A stretch of 42,369 nt of DNA from Gammaproteobacteria bacterium. Its GTDB lineage: Bacteria; Pseudomonadota; Gammaproteobacteria; Steroidobacterales; Steroidobacteraceae. The notes beneath the pieces are model-generated. The model saw only the letters and a list, made by a program, of their open reading frames with translations, searched no databases and was not told the DNA's origin. The stretch covers positions 1 through 42,369 of the forward strand of contig PLUE01000014.1 of NCBI GenBank assembly GCA_003164785.1, written 5' to 3'. The position numbers and the translations under genes were made by a program. Position 1 is the first letter of the stretch; every line of letters begins with the position of its first letter. Shown here piece after piece: positions 27,591 through 35,310 of this stretch.

Positions 27591-28145
27591 TGCACCGCTC
27601 CGTACTCACCGATCCATCCATCGCTCGCGACGGGCTCGGTGCGCTCAGCCGCAGTGCCATTCGATATCGCGACGCCGACCCAGTACCGGTTCTTATCGAT
27701 CACCATTTTGTTATCGTTCATAAGTTACAGAAGTTCCACTCCTTCGCGATTAGGTGGTTGCGTGCGTCAATGTTTCCGTCACTGGGCTTTTATATGGAGG
27801 GATTGTTGCCGCTTCCAGACTCCAATGCACGTCATCGATCGCCGCCGCGTGTATGGTTCATTGAGAGAGCGATGACGAGCAGCGGGCTTCGTTCACTACG
27901 GTGAGCGAGTATAGCGGCCGCGGCCGCGTCTCCGATAGGACTTCCGCGTCGCAATGCGTAAGCGAAGCGGTGGGTCAAGTGGCTTTGGTTGCTGAATTCT
28001 CCAATCTCGCTGCCAACCTATGCAAGATTCCTTGCTGCCACATATGCCAACATGAAAATCATAATGAAAATCGGGCGCGTATTACGTTGCGAATTACGAT
28101 GCCTGATGCAAAGACTTAGACGTATCAGACATTGGGGGATTCTTA
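27591..28145. other. Divergent intergenic region, aacS / second receptor
   Basis: About 555 bases with no convincing gene; a 72-codon frame (27901-28119) has no recognisable features. The notable content is the shared element at 27990-28049. An AT-rich tract with CATAAT (28058-28063) lies just after it and could hold a promoter for the receptor. No terminator was found. Confidence 0.45.
27990..28049 (+). promoter_or_regulatory. Shared upstream element, copy B
   Basis: Matches copy A (22561-22620): the GAATTCTCCAAT core is identical and GCTGC follows at the same spacing. The CATATGCCA block comes one base later than in copy A, and a CATAA hexamer start follows at nearly equal distance in both. 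It lies 156 bases upstream of the second receptor start. Confidence 0.45.
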
Positions 28146-31100
28146 ATGTATTTTCCTAGGTTAACGAAGATTGGTGTTCGCCTTATTGGCACTGCGGTGA
28201 CTCTGGCCCTTAGTGCCTTCACTGTAATGGCGCAAGAAAAGCCGCCGACCGCCGACACGAACAGTATCGACGCTATCGTAGTAACTGCGAGCCGCCTTCA
28301 AAACGCCGGCTTCGACGCGCCGACGCCAACCACGGTCGTGAGCTCTTCAGATCTCGCAAAGCTATCTCAGCCCAACGTGTTCGACGCACTTATCCAGCTC
28401 CCTTCGCTTCAAGGCAGCACGGGAATGACCTACGAGACCGGCTCGAGCAGCTCAGGGCTGCAGGGACTTTCCACCTTATCGCTGCGTGGCTTGAGCCCTC
28501 TACGTACTCTGACGTTGCTAGATGGCGAGCGCGTTGTGGGCGCGAACTACAACGGCGTCGTCGACGTCGATCAACTGCCCCAGATTCTAATCCAACGGGT
28601 GGAAGTGGTTACAGGTGGCGCCTCGGCCTCTTGGGGCTCGGACGCGGTTGCTGGTGTAGTCAACTTTGTGACCGACAAGAAATTCGAAGGGTTTAAGCTC
28701 AATGCTGAGCGGGGAATAAGCGCGTATGACGACAATGGGACCACCAATGTTCAGTTCGCGGCAGGTACCCATTTCGCAGACAGCAAGGGCCATATCGAAG
28801 TCGCAGCCGAATACTTGAACGACGCGGGCGTCATGGCGCAGGGCACTCCCGCCCAAAGCTATGGAACTGGCCCCGGTATAGGAGGCCGCGACTGGAACCA
28901 GCAGCCGACCATTCAGATGCGGCCCATATCGGCCACCCCCGCCGGACAGCCGGAATACATTTACGGCACCCAGGCGCAGAATTTGCAGTATGCGAAATAT
29001 GGCCTAATCACTGCCGGTCCGCTGCAAGGGATAGCCTTCGGTAGCAATGGGACGCCATACAACTTCCAGTATGCCGGGGGGGGGACGCCTTCGGGGCTTC
29101 CCAGCGGGGCGGTGAACGGTTGTATCAGTCCGTATTGCTTAGGCACTCCCACCTCACCTGGCGATAATTCTGGCTTCCAACAAGGATCCACTCTGGCGAG
29201 TAGCCTCGTGCGCGCTAACTTCTATACACGCTTGTCATATGATTTGAACCCGACCACCGAGGTCTTTGCGACCATCACCTACGGCGTCTCGGACACTGGT
29301 ACCAAGCCGACGCCTAGCTTGTTCAAAAACGCCAACCTAACGATTCAATGTGCCAATCCATACGTTCCAGCCTCGATTATGGCGGCGTGCGCGGCGAATG
29401 GCATCACCGGCTTCCAGTATGGCGTTGGCTATCCACTGCCCAACTGGGAGACAGTCGATATTGAACGGATACAGCGGCGTGTTGTTGTCGGCGCCGACGG
29501 TTCCTTCAACGCGTTTGGCAAGGACTGGACCTGGGACACCTACATCGAGCATGGCGAGAACGACACTGGCCTAAATATTGCGAATATGCCGCTAAACCCG
29601 CGTTTGAACGCGGCGATAAACGCGGTGCCAGGTCCCAACGGATCGATTGTCTGCGGCTCGGCCGCCGCTCGGGCGAGCGGTTGTGTAGCATTGGACCTTA
29701 TCGGTCAAGTTCCGCTTACCCCTGGTGCGCTCGCTTACGTCGTCCCGCAGGCCGGTCCGTTCCAAAACACTAACCAGCGGCAGGAAGCATTCAGTGCTGC
29801 AGTGCATGGTTCGCCGATAGCCGACTGGGCGGGTGATATTTCGGTCGCGTCTGGGATCGAATTCCGTCAAGAAGCCTACACAGCTGTCGCAGATCCCTAC
29901 GGCAACGGTGTCTCAGCGAGTTCTCCCAACTCCCCCCAATATCCCGCTGATCCGTTGCTTAATACCGTTTCGGGTAACAATTGGTATGCCGGGAATTTTC
30001 ACGGTGGGCACGGCCAATATGACGTGTCGGAAGGCTTCGTGGAGACCGGAATTCCGCTCTTCAAAACCGCTGCCTTGGGCAACGCCGATCTCGATCTCGC
30101 TGGTCGCATTGAGGATTACAGTGTTTCCGGCGAGATCGCGACTTGGAAGGCGGGCTTTGTCTGGGATACGCCGCTTGACGGCGTCCGGTTTCGTGCGTTG
30201 CAGTCCCGCGACGTGCGTGCGCCGAACCTGAGCGAGGCGTTCGCGCCGACCTCGGTCATTAACGCCGGGGTAAATAATCCATTCCTTCCGGGGAACCCGG
30301 CTGTAACGGTCCAGCAAGTAAACCAGGGTAACCAAGAGCTGCAACCTGAAAAGTCCGTGACCACAGAATTTGGCTTAGTTTGGCAGCCGGACTACGTGCG
30401 CGGCCTAAGGACCTCCGTCGACTATTATCGCATCGAGGTGAAAGGGATGATCGCCGCGTTACCCATCCAAGACGTGGTGAACTTGTGCTACGACGGCAAC
30501 AAGGCATTTTGCGCTGGCAATGTGCTTATTACCTCCACAGGCGCGCCGGCTCAGACCGGGGCTCCGATCACACAGGTTGTTTCTGAGGTGTTCAACCTGG
30601 CGTCTACAATCACCGATGGCCTTGACATCGAGGCCGCCTATCAGTTCGATCTTAACAATTTAGGTATCCCTGGGAAGTTCGCGCTGCGCGGCCTAGCGAA
30701 CCACGTCTACAAGTTCATCGTTAATCCGGGTATTCCGGGTGAGCCGGCTACAGACTACGCTGGCGCTTTGGGTAATTTCACCACTAGCACGACGTACAAT
30801 GCCACGGGCGGAACAATTCCACGGTGGAAAACCGACACCGAGCAAGACTATACCAACGATAAATGGAGTCTTACGTTGATTGAACGCTGGTTTGCCAGCG
30901 GCACTTTCAGCAACTCGTATATCCAATGCTCAACGAACTGCCCGCCGCCGACCGTCGCCAATCCCACCATCAACTATAACCACATGCCCGGTGCGTTTTA
31001 TTTAGATATCGGTGCGACCTATAGTCTGTTCGACAATGGCGTGTTGTACGCCAAGATCAACAACGTTGCTAACGTGGCGCCGCCGCCCGCTCCCGGTGCC

Positions 31101-31187
31101 GCAGGGCCAAGCAACGGCGTCAATAACACCATCTACGATGTAATCGGCCGCATGTTCTACGTCGGGGTGCGCTTCCGCACACAATAG
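28146..31187 (+). CDS. TonB-dependent outer-membrane receptor (large)
   Basis: A 1013-residue TonB-dependent transporter. The ATG at 28146 starts a signal peptide (MYFPRLTKIGVRLIGTAVTL, cleavage near AFTVMAQ). A TonB-box-like SIDAIVVTASR follows, then a plug with FDALIQLPSLQG, LSLRGLSPLRTLTLLDGERV and IQRVEVVTGGASASWGSDAV. The rest is a long barrel with several Gly/Pro/Asn-rich extracellular loops. The C-terminal strand is MFYVGVRFRTQ. It is about 175 residues longer than the other receptor and belongs to a different subgroup (TLLDGERV, SDAVAGVVNF), so the island may import two ligands or two sizes of one ligand. The TAG stop at 31185-31187 directly abuts the left end of an IS66 element, so the last residues could have been altered. 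Confidence 0.92.
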   Translation: MYFPRLTKIGVRLIGTAVTLALSAFTVMAQEKPPTADTNSIDAIVVTASRLQNAGFDAPTPTTVVSSSDLAKLSQPNVFDALIQLPSLQGSTGMTYETGSSSSGLQGLSTLSLRGLSPLRTLTLLDGERVVGANYNGVVDVDQLPQILIQRVEVVTGGASASWGSDAVAGVVNFVTDKKFEGFKLNAERGISAYDDNGTTNVQFAAGTHFADSKGHIEVAAEYLNDAGVMAQGTPAQSYGTGPGIGGRDWNQQPTIQMRPISATPAGQPEYIYGTQAQNLQYAKYGLITAGPLQGIAFGSNGTPYNFQYAGGGTPSGLPSGAVNGCISPYCLGTPTSPGDNSGFQQGSTLASSLVRANFYTRLSYDLNPTTEVFATITYGVSDTGTKPTPSLFKNANLTIQCANPYVPASIMAACAANGITGFQYGVGYPLPNWETVDIERIQRRVVVGADGSFNAFGKDWTWDTYIEHGENDTGLNIANMPLNPRLNAAINAVPGPNGSIVCGSAAARASGCVALDLIGQVPLTPGALAYVVPQAGPFQNTNQRQEAFSAAVHGSPIADWAGDISVASGIEFRQEAYTAVADPYGNGVSASSPNSPQYPADPLLNTVSGNNWYAGNFHGGHGQYDVSEGFVETGIPLFKTAALGNADLDLAGRIEDYSVSGEIATWKAGFVWDTPLDGVRFRALQSRDVRAPNLSEAFAPTSVINAGVNNPFLPGNPAVTVQQVNQGNQELQPEKSVTTEFGLVWQPDYVRGLRTSVDYYRIEVKGMIAALPIQDVVNLCYDGNKAFCAGNVLITSTGAPAQTGAPITQVVSEVFNLASTITDGLDIEAAYQFDLNNLGIPGKFALRGLANHVYKFIVNPGIPGEPATDYAGALGNFTTSTTYNATGGTIPRWKTDTEQDYTNDKWSLTLIERWFASGTFSNSYIQCSTNCPPPTVANPTINYNHMPGAFYLDIGATYSLFDNGVLYAKINNVANVAPPPAPGAAGPSNGVNNTIYDVIGRMFYVGVRFRTQ

Positions 31188-31283
31188 GTAAGCGTGTGGC
31201 CTGGGCCCGTGGATGGGGTCACGCGCGAGTGTGATGATGGGCTCTTCGTAGCAATGACACCCCAATGGTGCACGAGGAGCAAG

Positions 31284-31710
31284 ATGGACGGGATCGAGGC
31301 AAACGGTGAGGATCGGCAGACAGCCGATCAGGGCAAACGGATTCGTCGGCAGTGGACGACGGGCGATAAGCGACGGATCGTGCGTGAGGCGGAGAGGCCG
31401 GGCGCCGTGAGGCAGCAGGTCGCGCAGCGCCATGGTGTTCACGTGAGCGTATTGAACCGCTGGCGCACGGAGCTGCGGATCGGAGCATCCGGCGGGAAGA
31501 AGACAGTCCGCAGAGCACGGTTATTACCGGTACAGGTGAGCAAAACGCAGGCATCCGAGAGCAGCGAGTCGGCCGGTCCACTCGACGATGGTAATCACCG
31601 CCGGTAACCTCATCGAAGTGGCGTTTCCCGCCGGCCAGCGAGTATCGGTACGCGGTGTGGTGGACGGCGCACTATTGCGCACAGTGCTGCAGGAACTCGC
31701 GCGGTGCTGA
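31284..31710 (+). pseudogene. tnpA: IS66 TnpA, frameshifted
   Basis: Small IS66 accessory protein. From ATG 31284 one frame gives MDGIEANGEDRQ, a basic helix-turn-helix region (KRRIVREAERPGAVRQQVAQ, then HGVHVSVLNRWRTEL) and a linker, and stops at 31607. The expected C-terminal beta segment (AGNLIEVAFPAGQRVSVRG, then GALLRTVLQELARC) is in another frame, from about 31588 to a TGA at 31708-31710. A one-base indel near 31580-31590 accounts for this. The TGA overlaps the tnpB ATG at 31710 (TGATG), the normal IS66 coupling, which supports the second frame as the original end. Confidence 0.7.
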
Positions 31711-31982
31711 TGGGTTTGCCGCACGGATCGCGAATCTGGTTGGCGGCAGGCTTTACGGATCTTCGCAAAGGCATGGACGGCTTGAGTGCGTTGGTGCAGA
31801 CGGCGTTGCATGAGAGTCCGTACTCGGGGCATATTTTTGTCTTCCGCGGCCGCCGCGGGGACAAGGTGAAAGTGCTATGGCACAGCGGCGATGGGGTATG
31901 TCTTTTCTGCAAATGCCTGAGTGATGGCAAATTCGTGTGGCCTCAGGCGCAGAGCGGTGCGGTGTCGATGAGCGCGGCGCAG
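31710..31982 (+). pseudogene. tnpB: IS66 TnpB, 3' end lost
   Basis: Begins MGLPHGSRIWLAAGFTDLRK and continues with SGHIFVFRGRRGDKVKVLW and CLSDGKFVWPQAQ, the conserved core of IS66 TnpB (IS66 Orf2-like). Native sequence ends at about SMSAAQ. The next bases are the left end of IS3-1, which supplies two further codons and a stop at 31989-31991. About 20-25 C-terminal residues are missing. The upstream in-frame GTG at 31704 is a less likely start, because the TGATG overlap at 31708-31712 fits the family. Confidence 0.8.
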
Positions 31983-32036
31983 TGGACTTGACCCGCTTTA
32001 GTGGACACATCACTGTCACTCAGAGGGGTGTTCAAA

Positions 32037-32351
32037 ATGTCGAAGCGAGGCAAGAGATATACGAAAGAATTTCGCTACCAGATAGTACAGCTGGTACGAG
32101 CTGGTCGCGAGATTCCCGAGCTTTCCAAGGAATTTGGAGTGTCGGTCTGGTCGATCAGGAACTGGGTCAAGCAGGCCGCTCGGGATGCCGGCACGGGCGA
32201 TCAGGGTCTGACGAGCTTGGAACGCGAGGAACTGACGAGGCTTAAGCATGAGGTGCGCCAGCTTCGGCAGGAGCGGGAGATTCTCTCAAAAGCCGCGGCC
32301 TGGTTTGCGCGGGAAAACATCGAGATACCGAAGCGCTCTTCGGATTCGTGA
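32037..32351 (+). CDS. IS3 OrfA (HTH protein) of IS3-1
   Basis: A 104-residue protein with a helix-turn-helix (YTKEFRYQIVQLVRAGRE, then LSKEFGVSVWSIRNWVKQA) followed by a leucine-zipper-like coiled coil (about 60-88; EREELTRLKHEVRQLRQERE) and the usual end ILSKAAAWFARE. It binds the terminal repeats and joins OrfB by frameshifting in active elements. Start ATG at 32037, 54 bases from the left end. The TGA at 32349-32351 overlaps the orfB ATG at 32351. This gene looks intact although its partner is broken. Confidence 0.88.
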   Translation: MSKRGKRYTKEFRYQIVQLVRAGREIPELSKEFGVSVWSIRNWVKQAARDAGTGDQGLTSLEREELTRLKHEVRQLRQEREILSKAAAWFARENIEIPKRSSDS

Positions 32352-32744
32352 TGGCAAACCAGGCCGCCTATTCGGTGCAGATGATGTGTCGGCTGCTCGG
32401 CGTATCGACCAGTGGCTTCTACGCGTGGGAGGATCGACCAGCGAGCGCTCGATCGCGGTACGATTTATATCTGACCGGCAAGATTCATGCGATCCACCGG
32501 CGCTCGAACGGAGCGTACGGATCGCCGATGATCCATGCGGAGCTCTCCGATGATCACGGTATCCGCGTCGGCTGCAAACGTGTCGCGCGACTAATGCGTG
32601 CCGCGCATCTGCAGGGCGTGTGGCCGCATCGGTTCGTCATCACCACGGTGCGCGACGAGGCCGCCAAGCAACCGATCGATATGGTGAAGCGGGGCTTTTA
32701 TGCGGAATATCCCGACAGATTGTGGGTGGCAGACATAACGTACA
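32351..32744 (+). pseudogene. IS3-1 OrfB transposase, N-terminal segment
   Basis: Encodes the HTH_21 region (VQMMCRLLGVSTSGFYAWED, then RSNGAYGSPMIHAELSDD, CKRVARLMRAAHLQG) and the start of the integrase core, YPDRLWVADITYI. The first catalytic Asp of the DDE triad (VADIT) is followed four codons later by the group II intron boundary at 32744/32745. In the uninterrupted gene the next residues are PTWAGFLYLAAVL, from the 3' exon at 35027. Read through into the intron, the frame instead stops at 32779. Confidence 0.85.
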
Positions 32745-33396
32745 GTACGCCTAGACGCTGTCGGTCCCCGCCGCATTGAGGGGGAAACAGCGCTTGAGCA
32801 TGTGTGGAATGCATGAAGTTTTGAACATGCCCTTCTTCTGCTACGAGAAGAGGTGAGCCGAAGCGGCGGTGACTTGCCGGACACTGGCAAGGTGACGAAG
32901 TCCGCAGATAACGGGGCTTGAGGCGAAGTCGTTACGCCAAGATGAGTCTCTAGGCTGAGCATGGGATGGTTGAGGAACACGAACCTATTGAAACGCATCT
33001 GAGGGTTGAAATGTCACCACCACCGACACGACTTTATCGGTGGGACGCGGGCATCGGTCAGCGACATGTATGCGCTGGCCGACGAAAACAGGATCGACAA
33101 TTTGGTGATCCTGTCGGCGGTTTGGAGAGAGCGTCGCTAGACCAAACCACCCGCGACGACTTGCGGCAAGCAAGGATAAAGACTGCGATAGGCAACCTCG
33201 CCCGTGTGATTGAGTCCAGACATGCGAACTAGGGAAGGCTTGGAACAGATGCGAAGGGAGTGTGTCCCCCGAGGCTGACCAAGTTGGCGGAGCTCTCGTA
33301 GTAGTCGGCGACAGGGAAAGCCTGTCACAGGGCGAAGGGGAGCAGTCTGAAGTGGCTTGTGCGGCGAATTAGCCGACTGCAATGAGGTGAAGACCT

Positions 33397-34935
33397 TTGA
33401 TAATCGGCGAAATGCAGGACAAGCTGGCGAGATGGTCAACGGAGAACAAAGAGCGCAAGTTCGATCGACTCCTGCGACTGATTACCGACAGAACTTGGCT
33501 CGCGGAAGCTGCGCGCGTGACCTTGGCCTCAGGCGGCGCGCGAACGGCTGGAGTAGACGGAATCGACAAGCAACGCATGGAGATCGATCTTCCTGCAGAG
33601 CTATCGAGGATACGAAACGAGTTGTTGGCGGGCACCTACGAGCCGCTACCGGCACGCCGTGTGTATATTCCTAAAGCGAGTGACAAGAAGAAATTGAGGC
33701 CCCTGGGCATACCGAGTCTGCGCGATCGAATCGTGGAACGGGCGATGCTGATGGCGATGCAGCCGATTTGGGAGAGCGATTTTCATCGCCTTTCTTACGG
33801 CTTCAGACCCGAACGCAGCGTTCACCATGCGATCCGAACGGTCAAGCTTCAATTGCAGGATGGCGGTGAAGAAAGTACGTCAGGTCGCTGGATTATTGAA
33901 GGTGACCTGGCCAGCTACTTCGACACCGTCCATCATCGGCTGTTGATGCGAGCTGTTCGAAAGCGCATTGCAGATCAACGCTTTCTGGCATTGTTGTGGA
34001 AACTCATCAAAGCCGGTAGTGTCGATCGTGGTCTCTTTCGTGCCGCCAGCGAAGGCGTTCCACAGGGGGGAGTCCTATCTCCGCTGCTATCCAACATCAT
34101 GCTCAATGAGTTTGATCAGTGGATGGAAACGAACTACCTTGGCAAGAAAGTGCGAAAGGATCGGTGGGCGTGGAACTTTGGCATTCTCAAACGGCGACCT
34201 ATCACCGTGCGAGAAGGCCGGCAGTGGAAGCCAGCAGTGGCGTACTGCCGTTACGCGGATGATTTTACGGTGGTGGTGAAAGGAACCAAGGCGCACGCAG
34301 AGGAAATACGTGAAGCCTGTCGGGCCTTTCTGGAAGGTAAACTGAAGCTTACGCTCAATATGGGGAAGACCCATATCACTCATGTGAACGACGGCTTTGT
34401 CTTTCTCGGTCACCGGATTATCCGCAAGCGAGGACCACGCGGCACCATGCGTCCCGTCACATCGATCCCGTGGGCAAAGTACCGGGGACTTGCAGAGAAA
34501 CTTGTCAAAGCACTGTCGGGCAATTACAGCCTCAATAAAATTGACCAGGTTCAATCTCTGAATCGCATCCTCGCGGGGTGGGCAGAGTTTTACCGGTTCA
34601 CCGATTATACGGCAATGGTATTCCAGCGCCTGGATCGGCTCGTGTTCTGGAAGCTCGGGCACTGGCTCGGTAGAAAATATCGAGCTACCCTCAAAACCCT
34701 CTGCCGTCAGTGGGTACGTGCGCCAGAACCCGGGCTAGCCAAGACCTGGGTCCTACCGGGTCCGGATAGTCGCGGAGCCTTCCGAGAAATCACGCTGCGG
34801 CGACTGGTGACGAGCCGGAAGGGTCAGTTCAAATGGCGGTTGCCGGATGGCAACCCGTACATCTTGCGCGAAGAGAAGCGAAACACCTTCGAATCGCGAT
34901 ACGGCGATCTTGTCTTTGCTATGAGCAATACTTGA
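33397..34935 (+). CDS. Group II intron reverse transcriptase/maturase
   Basis: A 512-residue intron-encoded protein that promotes splicing and copies the intron into DNA targets. Reverse-transcriptase blocks are seen in order: RPLGIPSLRDRIVERAML, YGFRPERSVHHAI, EGDLASYFDTV, SEGVPQGGVLSPLLSNIML, and the catalytic YADD (about residue 286, YCRYADDFTVVV), followed by the maturase X region (about 370-440). No Cys-rich HNH endonuclease follows the DNA-binding tail, so this is an En-minus type that would use nicked or replicating DNA. Start is TTG at 33397, with GAGGTG at 33383-33388; an ATG at 33412 is the alternative. No frameshift or stop is seen, so the protein could be active. Confidence 0.92.
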   Translation: MIIGEMQDKLARWSTENKERKFDRLLRLITDRTWLAEAARVTLASGGARTAGVDGIDKQRMEIDLPAELSRIRNELLAGTYEPLPARRVYIPKASDKKKLRPLGIPSLRDRIVERAMLMAMQPIWESDFHRLSYGFRPERSVHHAIRTVKLQLQDGGEESTSGRWIIEGDLASYFDTVHHRLLMRAVRKRIADQRFLALLWKLIKAGSVDRGLFRAASEGVPQGGVLSPLLSNIMLNEFDQWMETNYLGKKVRKDRWAWNFGILKRRPITVREGRQWKPAVAYCRYADDFTVVVKGTKAHAEEIREACRAFLEGKLKLTLNMGKTHITHVNDGFVFLGHRIIRKRGPRGTMRPVTSIPWAKYRGLAEKLVKALSGNYSLNKIDQVQSLNRILAGWAEFYRFTDYTAMVFQRLDRLVFWKLGHWLGRKYRATLKTLCRQWVRAPEPGLAKTWVLPGPDSRGAFREITLRRLVTSRKGQFKWRLPDGNPYILREEKRNTFESRYGDLVFAMSNT

Positions 34936-34941
34936 GATGGA

Positions 34942-35019
34942 GAGCCGGATGCGCGGAAACGTGCAAGTCCGGTTCGGGGCGGAGAGGCCGGGAAATAGTT
35001 CGACTACGCCCGGTCTCTC
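34942..35019 (+). ncRNA. Group II intron domains V and VI
   Basis: Domain V at 34942-34975 is the 34-base catalytic hairpin, with GAGCCGGATGCG on the 5' side, a GAAA-type tip and CCGGTTC closing it. Domain VI follows as a stem of GAGAGGCCGGG (34982-34992) with CCCGGTCTCTC (35009-35019), interrupted by one G-T type pair, and an A-rich tip that can hold the branch adenosine. Confidence 0.85.
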
Positions 35020-35026
35020 ACTCCAC

Positions 35027-35288
35027 TTCCCACCTGGGCGGGATTTTTGTACCTAGCGGCCGTTTTAGATGTGTATTCACGCAAAGTGGTCGGGTGGGCG
35101 ATGGAGAATCATTTGCGCACCGAGCTGGTGCTCGAAGCGCTGCAAAATGCCATCTCCCAACGGCGACCGCAAGGCGTGATCCATCACTCCGATCGCGGTT
35201 GTCAGTATACGAGTTACGCGTTTGGCAAGCGGTGTCAGGAAGCCGGCGTGATGCCGTCCATGGGTTCGGTGGGAGATTGTTACGACAA
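35027..35288 (+). pseudogene. IS3-1 OrfB transposase, middle segment (3' exon)
   Basis: Continues the integrase core after the intron: PTWAGFLYLAAVLDVYSRKV, GWAMENHLRTELVLEAL, the second catalytic Asp in IHHSDRGCQYTS, and GSVGDCYD. It ends at the AA at 35287-35288, inside the Asn codon that normally precedes AMAESF. Beyond it, the frame runs into the serine-recombinase element and stops at 35302-35304. The continuation (N-AMAESFWATLE) is found 6 kb away at 41279. Confidence 0.85.
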
Positions 35289-35310
35289 GGAATACGCTGC
35301 ATAGTGCACC

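Larger units (their letters stand above)
31188..31982 (+). mobile_element. IS66-family element, 5' part only (truncated by IS3-1)
   Basis: Starts with the IS66-type end GTAAGCGTGTGGCC at 31188, the base after the receptor stop codon. It carries tnpA (frameshifted) and the first two thirds of tnpB. Continuity breaks at 31982/31983 within tnpB, where an IS3 left end (TGGACTTGACCCG) begins. No tnpC or right end is found in the window. Its end differs from the 16180 element beyond GTAAGC, so the two are different IS66 members. Confidence 0.8.
32745..35026 (+). mobile_element. Group II intron in IS3-1 orfB, apparently complete
   Basis: A 2282-base retroelement ribozyme. The proposed 5' end GTACGCC resembles the GUGYG consensus and the proposed 3' end is CTCCAC (AY-type). 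Joining 32744 to 35027 restores the OrfB reading DITYIPTWAGFLYLA with no gap, which fixes both boundaries. Domains I-III lie in 32745 to about 33380, the maturase ORF in domain IV, domain V at 34942-34975 and domain VI at about 34981-35019. It lies on the same strand as orfB, so splicing could in principle repair the message. Confidence 0.85.

Noticed and set aside
27901..28119. 72-codon frame upstream of the second receptor
   Set aside because: It contains the shared non-coding element, has no recognisable motif, and the similarity to copy A does not preserve codons.
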